Shown: one piece after another, positions 63,630 to 64,000 of the stretch | How positions within the stretch are numbered: the first letter of the stretch is position 1 | Layout: every line of letters begins with the position of its first letter | From: Gracilaria gracilis | Lineage: Eukaryota; Rhodophyta; Florideophyceae; Gracilariales; Gracilariaceae | DNA length: 64,000 bases | Direction: 5' to 3' | NCBI GenBank assembly: GCA_030374805.1 | Contig: JARGSG010000004.1 | Span: 1,550,001 to 1,614,000 of the forward strand | Made by a program: the position numbers and the translations under genes | The notes under the pieces: generated by a model | Database searches by the model: none | What the model was told of the DNA's origin: nothing | The model's input: the letters and a program-made list of their open reading frames with translations, nothing else

Positions 63630-64000
63630 GAGTACATGCGCATGGCTAAGTCGACAGCTGCAGAGTGTTTGAAACAGTTTTGGAGAAGCCTAGTTCAGTC
63701 GTTTGGAGAGCAGTATCTACGGTGTCTAACAGATGAACATTTGAAAAGAATCTTGAGTAGAAAGAAGAACATTTGTCGCCTATCTAATTTTTAGGATGTA
63801 TCGACAATGAAAGACGTCATACTTTGTTGCATAAGTTTGCACAATATGATGGTAGAGGAAGGCTTGACTGATGAGGAGCTGACCTGAGAACGGGTGAACG
63901 AATGTGGTCAAGTGTAGATCCTACATGCCAGGCGCTTAGTATGGGCTGATTCTGATGTCTTGGATGTCGCAGAGGGATCAATTGCCGCACTTTGCAGGAA
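63630..64000 (+). pseudogene. Harbinger-like (plant transposon protein) deletion derivative
   Basis: 63632-63797 reads DEYMRMAKSTAAECLKQFWR and SFGEQYLRCLTDEHLKRIL, the N-terminal part of the PF04827-type transposase. It is joined almost at once to the C-terminal MKDVILCCISLHNMMVEEG (63806 on), then ADSDVLDVAEGSIAALCR at the window edge. The DDE catalytic middle, normally more than 100 residues, is missing. It is a non-functional internal-deletion copy. Confidence 0.75.

Overview
The window looks like nuclear DNA of a eukaryote with a compact, intron-poor gene set set among many transposable elements. A florideophyte red alga (Chondrus-like) fits best. The grounds are single-exon genes, a GH16 glycosidase of the agar/carrageenan type, secreted GMC oxidoreductases and Gly/Ala/Pro-rich secreted proteins, and chromodomain Ty3 elements beside Ty1/copia, hAT, pogo, PiggyBac and Harbinger-like relics. 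The lineage call is an inference from gene content, not a database match. All three stop codons end intact host genes, so the standard code applies.

1-29.3 kb is a transposon graveyard. It runs from a decayed copia pol (about 400-2930) and a PiggyBac fragment (4912-5409) to an old minus-strand chromodomain Ty3/gypsy element (here gypsy-1, about 5790-13490), which carries a long antisense reading frame (6408-7868). A copia 3' fragment follows (13592-14174). Next comes a three-level nest. A short element with 15-bp inverted ends (15348-29284) contains a hAT transposon (15493-29091; 20-bp TIRs, 8-bp TSD). Inside the hAT transposase gene sits a young, nearly complete Ty3/gypsy chromovirus (gypsy-2, 15926-26604; 997-bp LTRs, perfect 5-bp TSD).

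29.8-49.3 kb is the gene-bearing part. It holds secreted Pro/Ala- and Gly-rich proteins (29797, 32960 and 48764), two tandem secreted GMC oxidoreductases (35088 and 37640), and a 1068-aa protein joining four RNA-end-processing domains (40455). It also holds a small Cys-rich secreted protein (46206), a damaged GH16 gene (46941) and a 420-bp MITE (47954). Several of the secreted genes have TATA-like boxes about 85-170 bp upstream of the ATG. The secreted proteins and the GH16 enzyme would plausibly act in the extracellular matrix.

50.2-57.2 kb holds a pogo/Tigger DNA transposon (50231-52386) and, 66 bp further on, a copia element with 255-bp LTRs (52453-57245). 58.6-61.8 kb carries an organelle-targeted D-Ala-D-Ala-ligase-like ATP-grasp enzyme and a DMT/EamA membrane transporter. 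62-64 kb turns AT-rich and ends in remnants of two DDE transposases. The window also contains several long perfect palindromes and one apparent three-way-junction structure that no gene explains.
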